Origin: Luminiphilus sp. | GTDB taxonomy: Bacteria; Pseudomonadota; Gammaproteobacteria; Pseudomonadales; Halieaceae | Direction: 5' to 3' | DNA length: 7,853 nucleotides | Assembly: GCA_024638905.1 (NCBI GenBank) | Contig: JAHEJH010000035.1 | Location: forward strand, 1-7,853 | Part shown: piece after piece, positions 1-6,332 of the stretch | Position numbering within the stretch: the first letter of the stretch is position 1 | How the letters are laid out: the number at the start of each line of letters is the position of its first letter | Translations under genes and position numbers: made by a program | The notes under the pieces: generated by a model | Told to the model about the DNA's origin: nothing | Database searches by the model: none | The model's input: only the letters and a program-made list of their open reading frames with translations

Positions 1-863
1 GGCCCACGCGACTTCGCGAAGCGCTGACCTTCTCACGCAATCTAGTCTCGATCAGGGTGCTACAACGCGTCGGCGTGCGGCCTTTCATCCGGTACGTAGA
101 GGGTCTGGGGTTCGACACCGGAGGCATACAGGCCAATCTGACACTGGCACTCGGCACCCATACCTACACCCCGCTCGAGATCGCCACCGGCTATGCCATT
201 TTGGCCAATGAAGGTTTCAAGGTGGAGCCTTGGCTGATTGAGCGCATTGAAAACGCGAAGGGAGAGATCGTTTACGCCGCCGATCCGCTGGTGGCTTGTG
301 CCGAGTGCGCCTATGCCGAGGGTAGCGAGGGCGAAGAAATGCGGATGGAAGATATATTGGGCACGGCAGTGCCCGAGGTGCGCGCAGCCGACCGGGTCAT
401 GGACCCCCGGGTCGCCTTCATCATTTCCTCTTTCCTTAACGATGCGATTCAGCGCGGCACGGGGCGTCGCGCGCGGGTGCTTGATAGGCAGGACATTTCC
501 GGCAAGACGGGCACGACCAATGGACCGCGGGATGCTTGGTTCTCAGGTTTCAATCGCGACCTCATTACGACGGCCTGGGTGGGCTTTGACGACTACGGGC
601 CATTGGGGCGCCGCGAGTTTGGTGGCACCGCCGCACTGCCCATCTGGATCGACTACATGCGCCAGGCACTGCCTCCTGTGCAACCGGCACCACCCATGCC
701 GCCAGGCATTGTCCGACTCCGTGTAGACCGGGCGTCCGGCCTGCGGGTGCGGGGACAACCTGAGGGCAGTGTGATGGAGTACTTTCTCGAGGAATCTCTC
801 CCGGACTGGGACACCAACTCAGGTGGCGCCATCGATACGGAAAATCTCGAACAAATTTTTTGA
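1..863 (+). CDS. mrcA: Penicillin-binding protein 1A, C-terminal part (5' end outside window)
   Basis: This is the 3' end of a class A bifunctional peptidoglycan synthase. The family polymerises glycan strands with an N-terminal glycosyltransferase and cross-links peptides with a C-terminal transpeptidase in the periplasm. The open frame enters from the window edge (first full codon at position 3, 286 codons visible), so the GTG at 57 is internal. The reading begins PTRLREALTFSRNLVSIR, which holds the transpeptidase SxN motif (SRN, positions 33-41). The KTG motif follows as KTGTTN at 504-521, with DAWFSGF and TTAWVGFDD after it, as in PBP1A. The SxxK serine motif, glycosyltransferase domain and membrane anchor must lie upstream. 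The tail after about position 680 is proline-rich and then acidic, ending in QIF. A strong terminator starts 4 bases past the stop, so this gene ends its transcription unit. Family identity is secure; mrcA (ponA in Pseudomonas) follows from motifs and context. Confidence 0.95.
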   Translation, partial: PTRLREALTFSRNLVSIRVLQRVGVRPFIRYVEGLGFDTGGIQANLTLALGTHTYTPLEIATGYAILANEGFKVEPWLIERIENAKGEIVYAADPLVACAECAYAEGSEGEEMRMEDILGTAVPEVRAADRVMDPRVAFIISSFLNDAIQRGTGRRARVLDRQDISGKTGTTNGPRDAWFSGFNRDLITTAWVGFDDYGPLGRREFGGTAALPIWIDYMRQALPPVQPAPPMPPGIVRLRVDRASGLRVRGQPEGSVMEYFLEESLPDWDTNSGGAIDTENLEQIF

Positions 864-866
864 GGC

Positions 867-900
867 AAAAAAAACGCCGGCGTCGGCCGGCGTTTTTGTT
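867..900. terminator. Bidirectional rho-independent terminator between mrcA and rpmE2
   Basis: An 8 bp GC-rich perfect stem (ACGCCGGC at 874-881, GCCGGCGT at 886-893) closes a GTCG tetraloop. It is flanked by an A tract (867-874) on the left and a T tract (893-897) on the right, which extend the pairing to about 12 bp. Read rightward it gives a hairpin plus a short U run for mrcA. Read leftward it gives the same hairpin followed by eight U for rpmE2. It lies 4 bases past the mrcA stop and 10 bases past the rpmE2 stop, the expected place for a shared terminator of convergent genes. Confidence 0.93.
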
Positions 901-910
901 GAATCAATGC

Positions 911-1165
911 CTAATTTTTAAGGCTTCGGCCACCGAAACGCTTATTAAAGCGCGCCACGCGGCCATCGCTCTGGGCAACCTTCTGCTTGCCCGTATAAAA
1001 AGGGTGAGAAGCACTGGAGATGTCCAGAATCATATAAGGATAAGTTTGTCCCTCGTGCTCTTTCGTCTCACTGGTCTGCACCGTCGAACCCACGACAAAG
1101 TAGGTGTCCGATGAGGTGTCGTGGAACAGAACGTCACGATACTCGGGGTGAATGTCTGGTTTCAT
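911..1165 (-). CDS. rpmE2: 50S ribosomal protein L31 type B (zinc-independent)
   Basis: This encodes an 84-residue L31, a small protein of the large ribosomal subunit near the central protuberance. The protein starts MKPDIHPEYR and contains FHDTSSDTYF, TYPYMILDISSASHPFYTGK and ARFNKRFG, the pattern of type B (YkgM-like) L31. It has no cysteine at all, so the zinc-binding cysteines of type A are absent; this is read directly. I chose the ATG at 1163-1165 because the complement of 1171-1175 reads GGAGG five bases upstream; an in-frame ATG at 1183 would add six residues and has no family support. The gene is convergent with mrcA and divergent from priA. In Escherichia coli and Pseudomonas the L31 gene next to priA is, from memory, the type A rpmE, so this copy occupies that slot. 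In many bacteria type B copies are induced by zinc starvation through Zur, but I see no Zur-like palindrome here. Confidence 0.95.
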   Translation of the reverse strand: MKPDIHPEYRDVLFHDTSSDTYFVVGSTVQTSETKEHEGQTYPYMILDISSASHPFYTGKQKVAQSDGRVARFNKRFGGRSLKN

Positions 1166-1170
1166 GCCAA

Positions 1171-1175
1171 CCTCC
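1171..1175 (-). promoter_or_regulatory. Ribosome binding site of rpmE2
   Basis: On the minus strand this reads GGAGG, five bases before the ATG at 1163-1165. It is the strongest Shine-Dalgarno match in the window and fixes the start at that ATG rather than the in-frame ATG at 1183. Confidence 0.88.
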
Positions 1176-1206
1176 GTCAGCATCTGTCATGCGAAAAAGA
1201 GCGCGG

Positions 1207-1234
1207 ATCATACCAGAGCCCGCCCCGATAGCAA
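1207..1234 (-). promoter_or_regulatory. Probable sigma-70 promoter of rpmE2 with extended -10
   Basis: On the minus strand TTGCTA (1234-1229) is followed after 16 bases by TATGAT (1212-1207). The -10 is preceded by TGG, giving an extended -10 element (TGnTATGAT). Predicted transcription would start near 1200, about 35 bases before the rpmE2 ATG. The elements resemble a constitutive housekeeping promoter. No Zur-box-like dyad is visible over them. This is a motif reading without experimental support. Confidence 0.6.
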
Positions 1235-1263
1235 CATGGAATACGCCCGCTCACGGGCTTTAG

Positions 1264-1282
1264 TACACTGGGCTTGTAAGCC
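1264..1282 (+). promoter_or_regulatory. Possible -10 element and short dyad upstream of priA
   Basis: TACACT at 1264-1269 matches four of six bases of the sigma-70 -10 consensus and would place the transcript start near 1276, about 24 bases before the priA start codon. I find no convincing -35 at 16-18 bases upstream. The palindrome GGCTT-GT-AAGCC at 1271-1282 sits on the predicted start and might be a small hairpin or protein site. Support is weak; the main argument is that priA diverges from rpmE2 and needs a promoter in this 134-base gap. Confidence 0.3.
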
Positions 1283-1299
1283 AGCGCGCCGAGCAGCCC

Positions 1300-3507
1300 T
1301 TGAGCCAAAATACAGCGAACAGCCCCCTCAAACCTGCGATCTGGCGTTGCGCGGTGCCTTCCCCCTTGCGCCGCGCTTTCGATTACCTCCCGCCGGAAGG
1401 CTGTCAAGCTGCAGCCAAGCCCGGCGCGCGCGTCACCGTTCCTTTTGGCAAGCGCAGTGTCACCGCCGTCATCCTCTCAATCACGTCAGAATCTCCGGTA
1501 GCGCCGGCGAAGCTCAAGGCTGCAACCGCGCTACTGGACGAGCAACCGCTCTATACCGAAAAGCAGCGGGCGCTGCTTTCTTGGGCCGCTGACTACTATC
1601 AGCACCCGCTGGGCGAGGTACTGCCCTTGGGCTTGTCCCCTCGCGAGCGTCGCGGCCAATCCGAGCGCGCGCTGACCGAGACAGGGATCCGGCTGACTGC
1701 CCGCGGTCAGGGCCTGCCGGATGGCGCGCCTCATCGCGCGCCCAAACAAGCGGCGCTGGTCTCCCGACTGAAATTGGGTCCGCGGCCCGTGACCGAACTC
1801 AAGGCCGAGGGATTCAGCTCTGCTGTGATCAAGGCGCTCAAAGACTTTGCGCTCGTCGAAGGCTGTGAACTGACAACTGAAGCTGCCTGGCAAACCCGAT
1901 CTCCGCCACTACCAGCCAATGCGGAGCAACAGACCGCAATCGATCAGATCGTGGCAGCGGCAGGGGCTTTTTCGGTGCATTTGCTCTACGGCGTCACCGG
2001 TAGCGGCAAGACAGAGGTCTACCTGCAGAGTGTTGCCGACTGTCTCAACCGGGGCCGGCAGGCACTGGTGCTGCTCCCCGAGATCGCCCTGACACCGCAG
2101 ACGCTGGCGCGATTCGAAGCACGGTTCGAGGCACCGGTTATCGCACTGCATTCAGGGATGGGCGACGCAGAGCGCGACCGCGCCTGGACATCTGCACGCC
2201 GGGGCCGCGCAGCGGTGATCCTCGGCACCCGGTCCTCAGTCTTTGTCCCCTTGTTGAGCCCCGGCTTGATCATTGTCGACGAGGAACATGACGCGGCGTA
2301 TGTGCAACAGGATGGCTTTCGGTATTCGGCGCGAGATGTGGCCATCAAGCGCGCGCAACTGGAGCAGTGCCCGGTCGTGCTCGGCAGCGCCACACCCAGC
2401 CTCGAAAGTTGGCACAACGCTGAGCTGGGTCGCTTCCAGCGCCATTCACTGACGCAACGGGCGGGTGCGGGGACACTGCCCACGCTGCGACAGATTGATA
2501 TTTCTGGACTCGAACTCTCTGCGGGCCTGTCACCGGAGCTACTGCACAAGATCGAGGCAGCACTGGGCCGGCGGCATCAGGTGCTGGTATTTCTCAACCG
2601 CCGCGGCTTCGCCAATGCGCTGCTCTGCCACGATTGTGGCTGGAGCAGTGACTGCGCTGACTGCGATGCGCGCATGACGCTGCACAAGACGCCACCGGGA
2701 TTGCACTGCCATCATTGCGGTCGGCGCTCAGCGCTGCCCCAGCAGTGCCCTCGGTGCCAGAGTCGCCGACTCGTCGGTACTGGCGTCGGCACCCAACAGA
2801 CCGAGACGTTTCTTGCCGAGCGCTTTGCTGATTTCCCGGTGATTCGCGTCGACAGCGACACCATGACTGGCCGCCAGGCGATGCCCGACCTGATTGAGCA
2901 ACTGGCGGGTGGAGAACCGGTACTGATGATCGGTACGCAAATGTTGAGTAAGGGGCACCATTTCCCTCACGTCACGTTGGTGGCCGTTGTCGATGCTGAC
3001 GCGCTGCTGTTCAGTCCCGACTTTCGCGGTGAAGAGCGACTATTACAGCTACTGACACAGGTGGGTGGTCGTGCCGGGCGAGACGGGACCCCGGGTGAGG
3101 TGCTGATTCAAACGCGACATCCCGAGCACCCGCTGATGCAACATCTCGATCAGCCGTACCACACGGCGTTGCCCGCCTTGCTCAATCACCGGATTCAAGC
3201 AGGCCTGCCACCCCACGGCGCGCTTGGTGTGATTCGCTGCGACAGTCAGGATCGACAGGAGGGACTGGGCTTCCTCTCGCGGATCAGAAACAGTATCGCC
3301 GCACCCCGGGGCGCACAGATCATCGGCCCACTGTCCGCCGCGATGGCACGACGGAAAAATCGCTATCGCTCGCAATTAGTCATCTCTGCGGGGAGTCGCT
3401 CAATGCTGGCAAAAGTCATGACGGATCTGATTACCGCGGCGGAGGCAGCCCGACACTCTCACCGCTTGAGCTGGTCGGTGGATATCGACCCCTACGAAAG
3501 CTTGTGA
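1300..3507 (+). CDS. priA: Primosomal protein N' (replication restart helicase PriA)
   Basis: PriA is a 3'-to-5' superfamily 2 DNA helicase that recognises stalled forks and reloads the replicative helicase through PriB/DnaT or PriC. The 735-residue length matches the family (about 730). Order: N-terminal DNA-binding part (AVPSPLRRAFDYLPP near residues 18-32), Walker A GVTGSGKT (231-238), LLPEIALTPQ, Walker B DEEH (327-330), eight zinc-binding cysteines (C443, C446, C452, C455, C470, C473, C483, C486), GTQMLSKGHHFP, and motif VI QVGGRAGR (587-594). All eight cysteines are kept, so both zinc sites look intact. The start is TTG at 1300: an in-frame TAG lies at 1261, no ATG or other start fits, and a later start would cut the conserved N-terminus. 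The Shine-Dalgarno is poor. It is divergent from rpmE2, as is usual in gammaproteobacteria. No terminator follows, so some read-through into argS is possible. Confidence 0.97.
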   Translation: MSQNTANSPLKPAIWRCAVPSPLRRAFDYLPPEGCQAAAKPGARVTVPFGKRSVTAVILSITSESPVAPAKLKAATALLDEQPLYTEKQRALLSWAADYYQHPLGEVLPLGLSPRERRGQSERALTETGIRLTARGQGLPDGAPHRAPKQAALVSRLKLGPRPVTELKAEGFSSAVIKALKDFALVEGCELTTEAAWQTRSPPLPANAEQQTAIDQIVAAAGAFSVHLLYGVTGSGKTEVYLQSVADCLNRGRQALVLLPEIALTPQTLARFEARFEAPVIALHSGMGDAERDRAWTSARRGRAAVILGTRSSVFVPLLSPGLIIVDEEHDAAYVQQDGFRYSARDVAIKRAQLEQCPVVLGSATPSLESWHNAELGRFQRHSLTQRAGAGTLPTLRQIDISGLELSAGLSPELLHKIEAALGRRHQVLVFLNRRGFANALLCHDCGWSSDCADCDARMTLHKTPPGLHCHHCGRRSALPQQCPRCQSRRLVGTGVGTQQTETFLAERFADFPVIRVDSDTMTGRQAMPDLIEQLAGGEPVLMIGTQMLSKGHHFPHVTLVAVVDADALLFSPDFRGEERLLQLLTQVGGRAGRDGTPGEVLIQTRHPEHPLMQHLDQPYHTALPALLNHRIQAGLPPHGALGVIRCDSQDRQEGLGFLSRIRNSIAAPRGAQIIGPLSAAMARRKNRYRSQLVISAGSRSMLAKVMTDLITAAEAARHSHRLSWSVDIDPYESL

Positions 3508-3517
3508 CTTCCTCCGC

Positions 3518-3546
3518 TGGAGCGACGCCCGCCGGTTGGTGATAAT
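3518..3546 (+). promoter_or_regulatory. Probable argS promoter
   Basis: GATAAT at 3541-3546 matches five of six bases of the -10 consensus. The -35 candidate 17 bases upstream, TGGAGC at 3518-3523, matches only three of six. Transcription would start near 3553, just before an inverted repeat. The position fits, between the priA stop and the argS ribosome binding site. The -10 is credible and the -35 is weak. Confidence 0.42.
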
Positions 3547-3555
3547 AGCCACTCA

Positions 3556-3579
3556 GTCTGTGTTGGACGCTTCACAGAC
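3556..3579 (+). repeat. Perfect 7 bp inverted repeat in the argS leader
   Basis: GTCTGTG at 3556-3562 is the exact reverse complement of CACAGAC at 3573-3579, with a 10-base spacer. No T tract follows, so it is not an intrinsic terminator. It lies between the probable argS -10 and the ribosome binding site at 3589-3592. It could be a stabilising hairpin at the mRNA 5' end or a site for a dimeric regulator. The repeat is seen directly; the function is unknown. Confidence 0.5.
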
Positions 3580-3588
3580 CTACCTGAC

Positions 3589-3592
3589 AGGA
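3589..3592 (+). promoter_or_regulatory. Ribosome binding site deciding the argS start
   Basis: AGGA ends at the A of a first in-frame ATG (3592-3594) and lies five bases before a second ATG (3598-3600). The spacing is right only for the second, so translation most likely begins at 3598. Confidence 0.6.
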
Positions 3593-3597
3593 TGACC

Positions 3598-5283
3598 ATG
3601 AAACCCGAACTGGCTGCGCTCATTAGCGAGGCGCTGGAACAACTCGTATCAGATGGCGTGCTGGCTGAAATGCCCGAGTCAGCACCGCAGATCGATCGCC
3701 CGAAAGATCCGAGTCATGGTGATCTGTCTTGCAATATTGCCATGGTGATGGCCAAGCGCGCGGGCATGGTGCCCCGGGAGCTAGCTGCCCAGCTGATCGC
3801 GGCGCTTCCCGCAAACGCACTGGTTGACCGCTGCGACATCGCCGGCCCTGGCTTCATCAACTTTTTTATCAACCCCGGCCACCATACCGAGGTCGTACGC
3901 ACCATTCTCGAGAGCGGCGCGGCATACGGGCGGACTGCTACCGGCGGCGGGCGGCGGGTGCAGGTGGAATTCGTGTCCGCCAATCCAACAGGGCCCCTCC
4001 ACGTGGGCCACGGGCGAGGCGCAGCCATTGGCGACTCGCTGGGCAGATTGCTGGAAGCCACGGGGTGGTCTGTACAACGCGAGTTCTACTACAACGATGC
4101 AGGCCAGCAGATCAACAATCTGGCGCTGTCGGTGCAGGCCCGCGCGCTGGGTAAAGGCCCCGACCACCCCGACTGGCCCGCTGATGGCTATCAGGGTGGT
4201 TACATTGAAGATGTCGCTAGCGCTTATCTGTCAGGCGAAACGGTGCAAGCCGCTGACCGGGAAATCACAGGTGGCGGCGATCCAGACGACCTGAACGCCA
4301 TCCGGGATTTCGCAGTGGCCTGCCTGCGGCGCGAGCAGGATCAGGATCTGAAAGCCTTTCAAGTGGTCTTCGATGAGTATTTTCTGGAGTCGTCACTCTA
4401 TGACAGCGGCGCCGTCGAGGAGACGGTAGAGACCTTGCAGCGTGCCGGTCATACCTATGAAGAGCAGGATGCACTGTGGTTGCGCACCACTGAATTTGGC
4501 GATGATAAGGATCGCGTGATGCGCAAAAGTGAAGGCGGATACACCTACTTCGTCCCAGATGTCGCCTATCACCACAACAAATGGCAGCGCGGCTATGAGC
4601 GCGTGATCAACGAGCAAGGCGCCGACCATCACAGCACCATCACCCGCGTCAGAGCCGGACTACAGGGGCTCGACGTGGGTATACCCGAGGGCTGGCCGGA
4701 GTATGTGCTGCATCAAATGGTGACCGTTATGCGCGAGGGCGCCGAGGTGAAACTCTCTAAGCGCGCCGGTAGCTACGTCACGCTTCGCGACCTGATTGAC
4801 TGGGTCGGCTGCGACGCCACCCGGTATTTTCTGGTCGCGCGAGCCCCCACTTCGCAACTCACCTTCGATGTAGATCTGGCACTGGCCCGTAGTAACGAAA
4901 ACCCCGTCTACTACATTCAATACGCCCACGCGCGATGCGCCAGCGTGTTGCGCAAGGCGCAGGAAACGGACCCGAGCCTGGAGGTTAATGAAGGCTTGGC
5001 GCATCTTGCCTGCCTCAGTGAGGCCGAGACACTGGCACTGGCCGTCACGCTAGGGCGGTTCCCCGAGATCGTGGCTACAGCGGCCGAGCGCCTGGAGCCT
5101 CACGATGTCGCAAACTATCTGCGTGATCTCGCCGCCGACCTCCACAGTTTCTACAACGCGCACAAAGTACTGGAGGGGTCTCCCGAGACGATGAAAGCCA
5201 GATTGGCCTTAGTGGCAGCGACTCAACAGGTGATCGCCAGGGGTCTCGGGTTACTCGGTGTGTCTGCGCCGGACGCGATGTAA
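3598..5283 (+). CDS. argS: Arginyl-tRNA synthetase (class I)
   Basis: ArgS is the cytoplasmic class I enzyme that charges tRNA-Arg with arginine using ATP; the family requires the tRNA for amino acid activation. From the ATG at 3598 the protein has 561 residues, near the 560-590 typical of the family. An in-frame ATG at 3592 would add two residues but overlaps the Shine-Dalgarno. Order: N-terminal tRNA D-loop-recognition domain (about 1-105, with HGDLSCNIAM and GPGFINFF), catalytic Rossmann fold with VEFVSANPTGPLHVGHGRGA carrying the HIGH-type motif HVGH (135-138), the KMSK-type loop KLSKRAG (385-391), and the C-terminal DALR anticodon-binding domain starting near NPVYYIQYAHAR. It ends LLGVSAPDAM, as usual. 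The stop overlaps the next start by one base (TAATG), implying translational coupling to the SPOR gene. No oddity seen. Confidence 0.97.
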   Translation: MKPELAALISEALEQLVSDGVLAEMPESAPQIDRPKDPSHGDLSCNIAMVMAKRAGMVPRELAAQLIAALPANALVDRCDIAGPGFINFFINPGHHTEVVRTILESGAAYGRTATGGGRRVQVEFVSANPTGPLHVGHGRGAAIGDSLGRLLEATGWSVQREFYYNDAGQQINNLALSVQARALGKGPDHPDWPADGYQGGYIEDVASAYLSGETVQAADREITGGGDPDDLNAIRDFAVACLRREQDQDLKAFQVVFDEYFLESSLYDSGAVEETVETLQRAGHTYEEQDALWLRTTEFGDDKDRVMRKSEGGYTYFVPDVAYHHNKWQRGYERVINEQGADHHSTITRVRAGLQGLDVGIPEGWPEYVLHQMVTVMREGAEVKLSKRAGSYVTLRDLIDWVGCDATRYFLVARAPTSQLTFDVDLALARSNENPVYYIQYAHARCASVLRKAQETDPSLEVNEGLAHLACLSEAETLALAVTLGRFPEIVATAAERLEPHDVANYLRDLAADLHSFYNAHKVLEGSPETMKARLALVAATQQVIARGLGLLGVSAPDAM

Positions 5284-5846
5284 TGGCAGGGAACCCCGCC
5301 AAACCTACTCGTAAAGCGTCTGCAACCCGCAAGGCTAACGATCAGGCTAGCAGCGCTCCACCCACCTTGAACCGCGCGCACCTGCAGGGTTTTGTGGTGG
5401 GGTGTGTCGCCGGGGGGCTAGGCTGTCTGGGGCTCTTCAATGCGCTGGAGGCGGATGAAACGATTGCCGACACACCGCCCGCGACGCCCCCGGCATTGGA
5501 GGTCACCGTCGGCCCGCGATTTGATTTCTATACGGTGCTGCCAAATCAGGAGCTCGACCTGAATCCCGATATCGAACCCGCCGAATTGCAGTCGGGCAAT
5601 ACGAGCAGCGCACAGTATTTATTGCAGGTCGGATCGTTCCGCCAGCAGACCGATGCCGATCGCCGCCGCGGCGAGCTGGCACTGCTAGGCCTTGAAGCGA
5701 CGGTAGAGCCGGGCGACGGTGATAACGGACGATGGTACCGGGTCTATCTCGGTCCTTTCGAGAGCCGCTCGGAGATGGCGCGCGCTCGGTCTCTCACGGC
5801 ACAGGCTGACATGGACACCCTGTTGCTCAAACGCGAGTCACCCTGA
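5283..5846 (+). CDS. Membrane-anchored SPOR-domain protein (FtsN-like)
   Basis: This is a 187-residue bitopic inner-membrane protein. A basic, alanine-rich cytoplasmic tail (1-33) is followed by one glycine-rich transmembrane segment (about 34-55, FVVGCVAGGLGCLGLF), a proline-rich periplasmic linker (59-108, including the family-typical RFDFYTVLPNQEL) and a C-terminal SPOR domain (about 109-184, with LLQVGSF and WYRVYLGPF). SPOR domains bind denuded septal peptidoglycan and direct proteins to the division site. In Escherichia coli ftsN lies just downstream of priA and upstream of hslVU, and Pseudomonas has a similar SPOR gene between argS and hslV, so positional orthology to FtsN is likely. 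It is shorter than E. coli FtsN (319 residues), and I could not recognise the activating FtsN periplasmic peptide, so I leave out the symbol. The start ATG shares one base with the argS stop. Confidence 0.9.
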   Translation: MAGNPAKPTRKASATRKANDQASSAPPTLNRAHLQGFVVGCVAGGLGCLGLFNALEADETIADTPPATPPALEVTVGPRFDFYTVLPNQELDLNPDIEPAELQSGNTSSAQYLLQVGSFRQQTDADRRRGELALLGLEATVEPGDGDNGRWYRVYLGPFESRSEMARARSLTAQADMDTLLLKRESP

Positions 5847-5848
5847 GC

Positions 5849-6238
5849 ATGACGGATCCCCATCAAGTCACCCACCTGCACTACTCGCGGAGCAAGCGTC
5901 GTCTGGAGCTCACTTTTTCAGATGGTGCCGACTACCAGCTGAGCGCCGAATTTCTGCGCGTCTTCTCGCCCTCGGCTGAAGTCAGGGGTCACGGCCCGGG
6001 ACAGGAGGTCCTGCAAACCGGCAAATCTTCAGTTGCCATTAGCAGTATTGAACCGGTTGGACACTACGCCGTGCAGATCACCTTCGACGACGGTCACGAC
6101 TCAGGGCTCTATAGCTGGCGCTACCTGCGCGATCTGGCGGAACAGCAAGACCACTACTGGCGGCAGTATCTGCAGCAACTGTCTGCGGCCGGTAAATCTC
6201 GTGATCCCGAGGTTCAGGTGCTGCATTTCGATCCCTGA
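5849..6238 (+). CDS. DUF971 / gamma-butyrobetaine hydroxylase-like N-terminal domain protein
   Basis: This is a 129-residue soluble protein formed almost wholly of the DUF971 (GBBH-like N) domain: LELTFSDGADYQLSAEFLRVFSPSAEVRGHG in the first half, then SSIEPVGHYAVQITFDDGHDSGLYSWRYLRDL. The fold is found as the N-terminal domain of gamma-butyrobetaine dioxygenases and attached to some Mrp/HCF101-type iron-sulfur carriers; the stand-alone bacterial form has no settled function. There are no cysteines, so it cannot bind zinc as the cysteine-containing eukaryotic versions do. The ATG at 5849 lies two bases after the SPOR stop and has no clear Shine-Dalgarno, so translation probably depends on re-initiation. 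In Pseudomonas a DUF971 gene follows hslVU; here it directly follows the SPOR gene. No dioxygenase domain is attached. Confidence 0.9.
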   Translation: MTDPHQVTHLHYSRSKRRLELTFSDGADYQLSAEFLRVFSPSAEVRGHGPGQEVLQTGKSSVAISSIEPVGHYAVQITFDDGHDSGLYSWRYLRDLAEQQDHYWRQYLQQLSAAGKSRDPEVQVLHFDP

Positions 6239-6257
6239 GGCACCTGACCAACCCCTC

Positions 6258-6286
6258 TGAACACAGACCGCCCGCTCAGGTACACT
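6258..6286 (+). promoter_or_regulatory. Possible ubiE promoter
   Basis: TGAACA at 6258-6263 (four of six consensus bases) is followed after 17 bases by TACACT at 6281-6286 (four of six). Transcription would start near 6293, giving a 40-base leader before the ubiE ATG. The 94-base gap after the DUF971 gene is the only break of that size in the right half of the window, which favours a separate promoter for ubiE-ubiJ-ubiB. The -10 hexamer is the same as the candidate upstream of priA. Confidence 0.42.
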
Positions 6287-6294
6287 TGCCGGCC

Positions 6295-6313
6295 CGCCGG
6301 AAAGCGACCGGCG
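6295..6313 (+). repeat. Small GC hairpin in the ubiE leader
   Basis: CGCCGG at 6295-6300 pairs exactly with CCGGCG at 6308-6313 around a 7-base loop. It lies at the predicted 5' end of the ubiE transcript and lacks a following T run, so it is not a terminator. In GC-rich DNA a 6 bp stem may arise by chance. Confidence 0.3.
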
Positions 6314-6332
6314 AGACTGCGGAATATGAGTG

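Noticed and set aside
860..1114. Plus-strand open frame starting at the mrcA stop
   Set aside because: It runs through the terminator stem and then antisense to rpmE2; the first residues are only the translated A tract and GC stem.
1152..1592. Plus-strand open frame spanning the rpmE2-priA gap and the priA 5' end
   Set aside because: It overlaps rpmE2 on one side and priA on the other in the wrong frame, has low-complexity, arginine-rich composition and resembles no family I know.
2019..2549. Minus-strand 176-codon open frame inside priA
   Set aside because: It lies fully opposite conserved PriA helicase motifs and is serine/arginine-rich, as expected for an antisense shadow in GC-rich coding DNA.
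3512..3522. CTCC-GCT-GGAG dyad just after priA, considered as a priA terminator
   Set aside because: The stem is only 4 bp with a 3-base loop and no T run follows.
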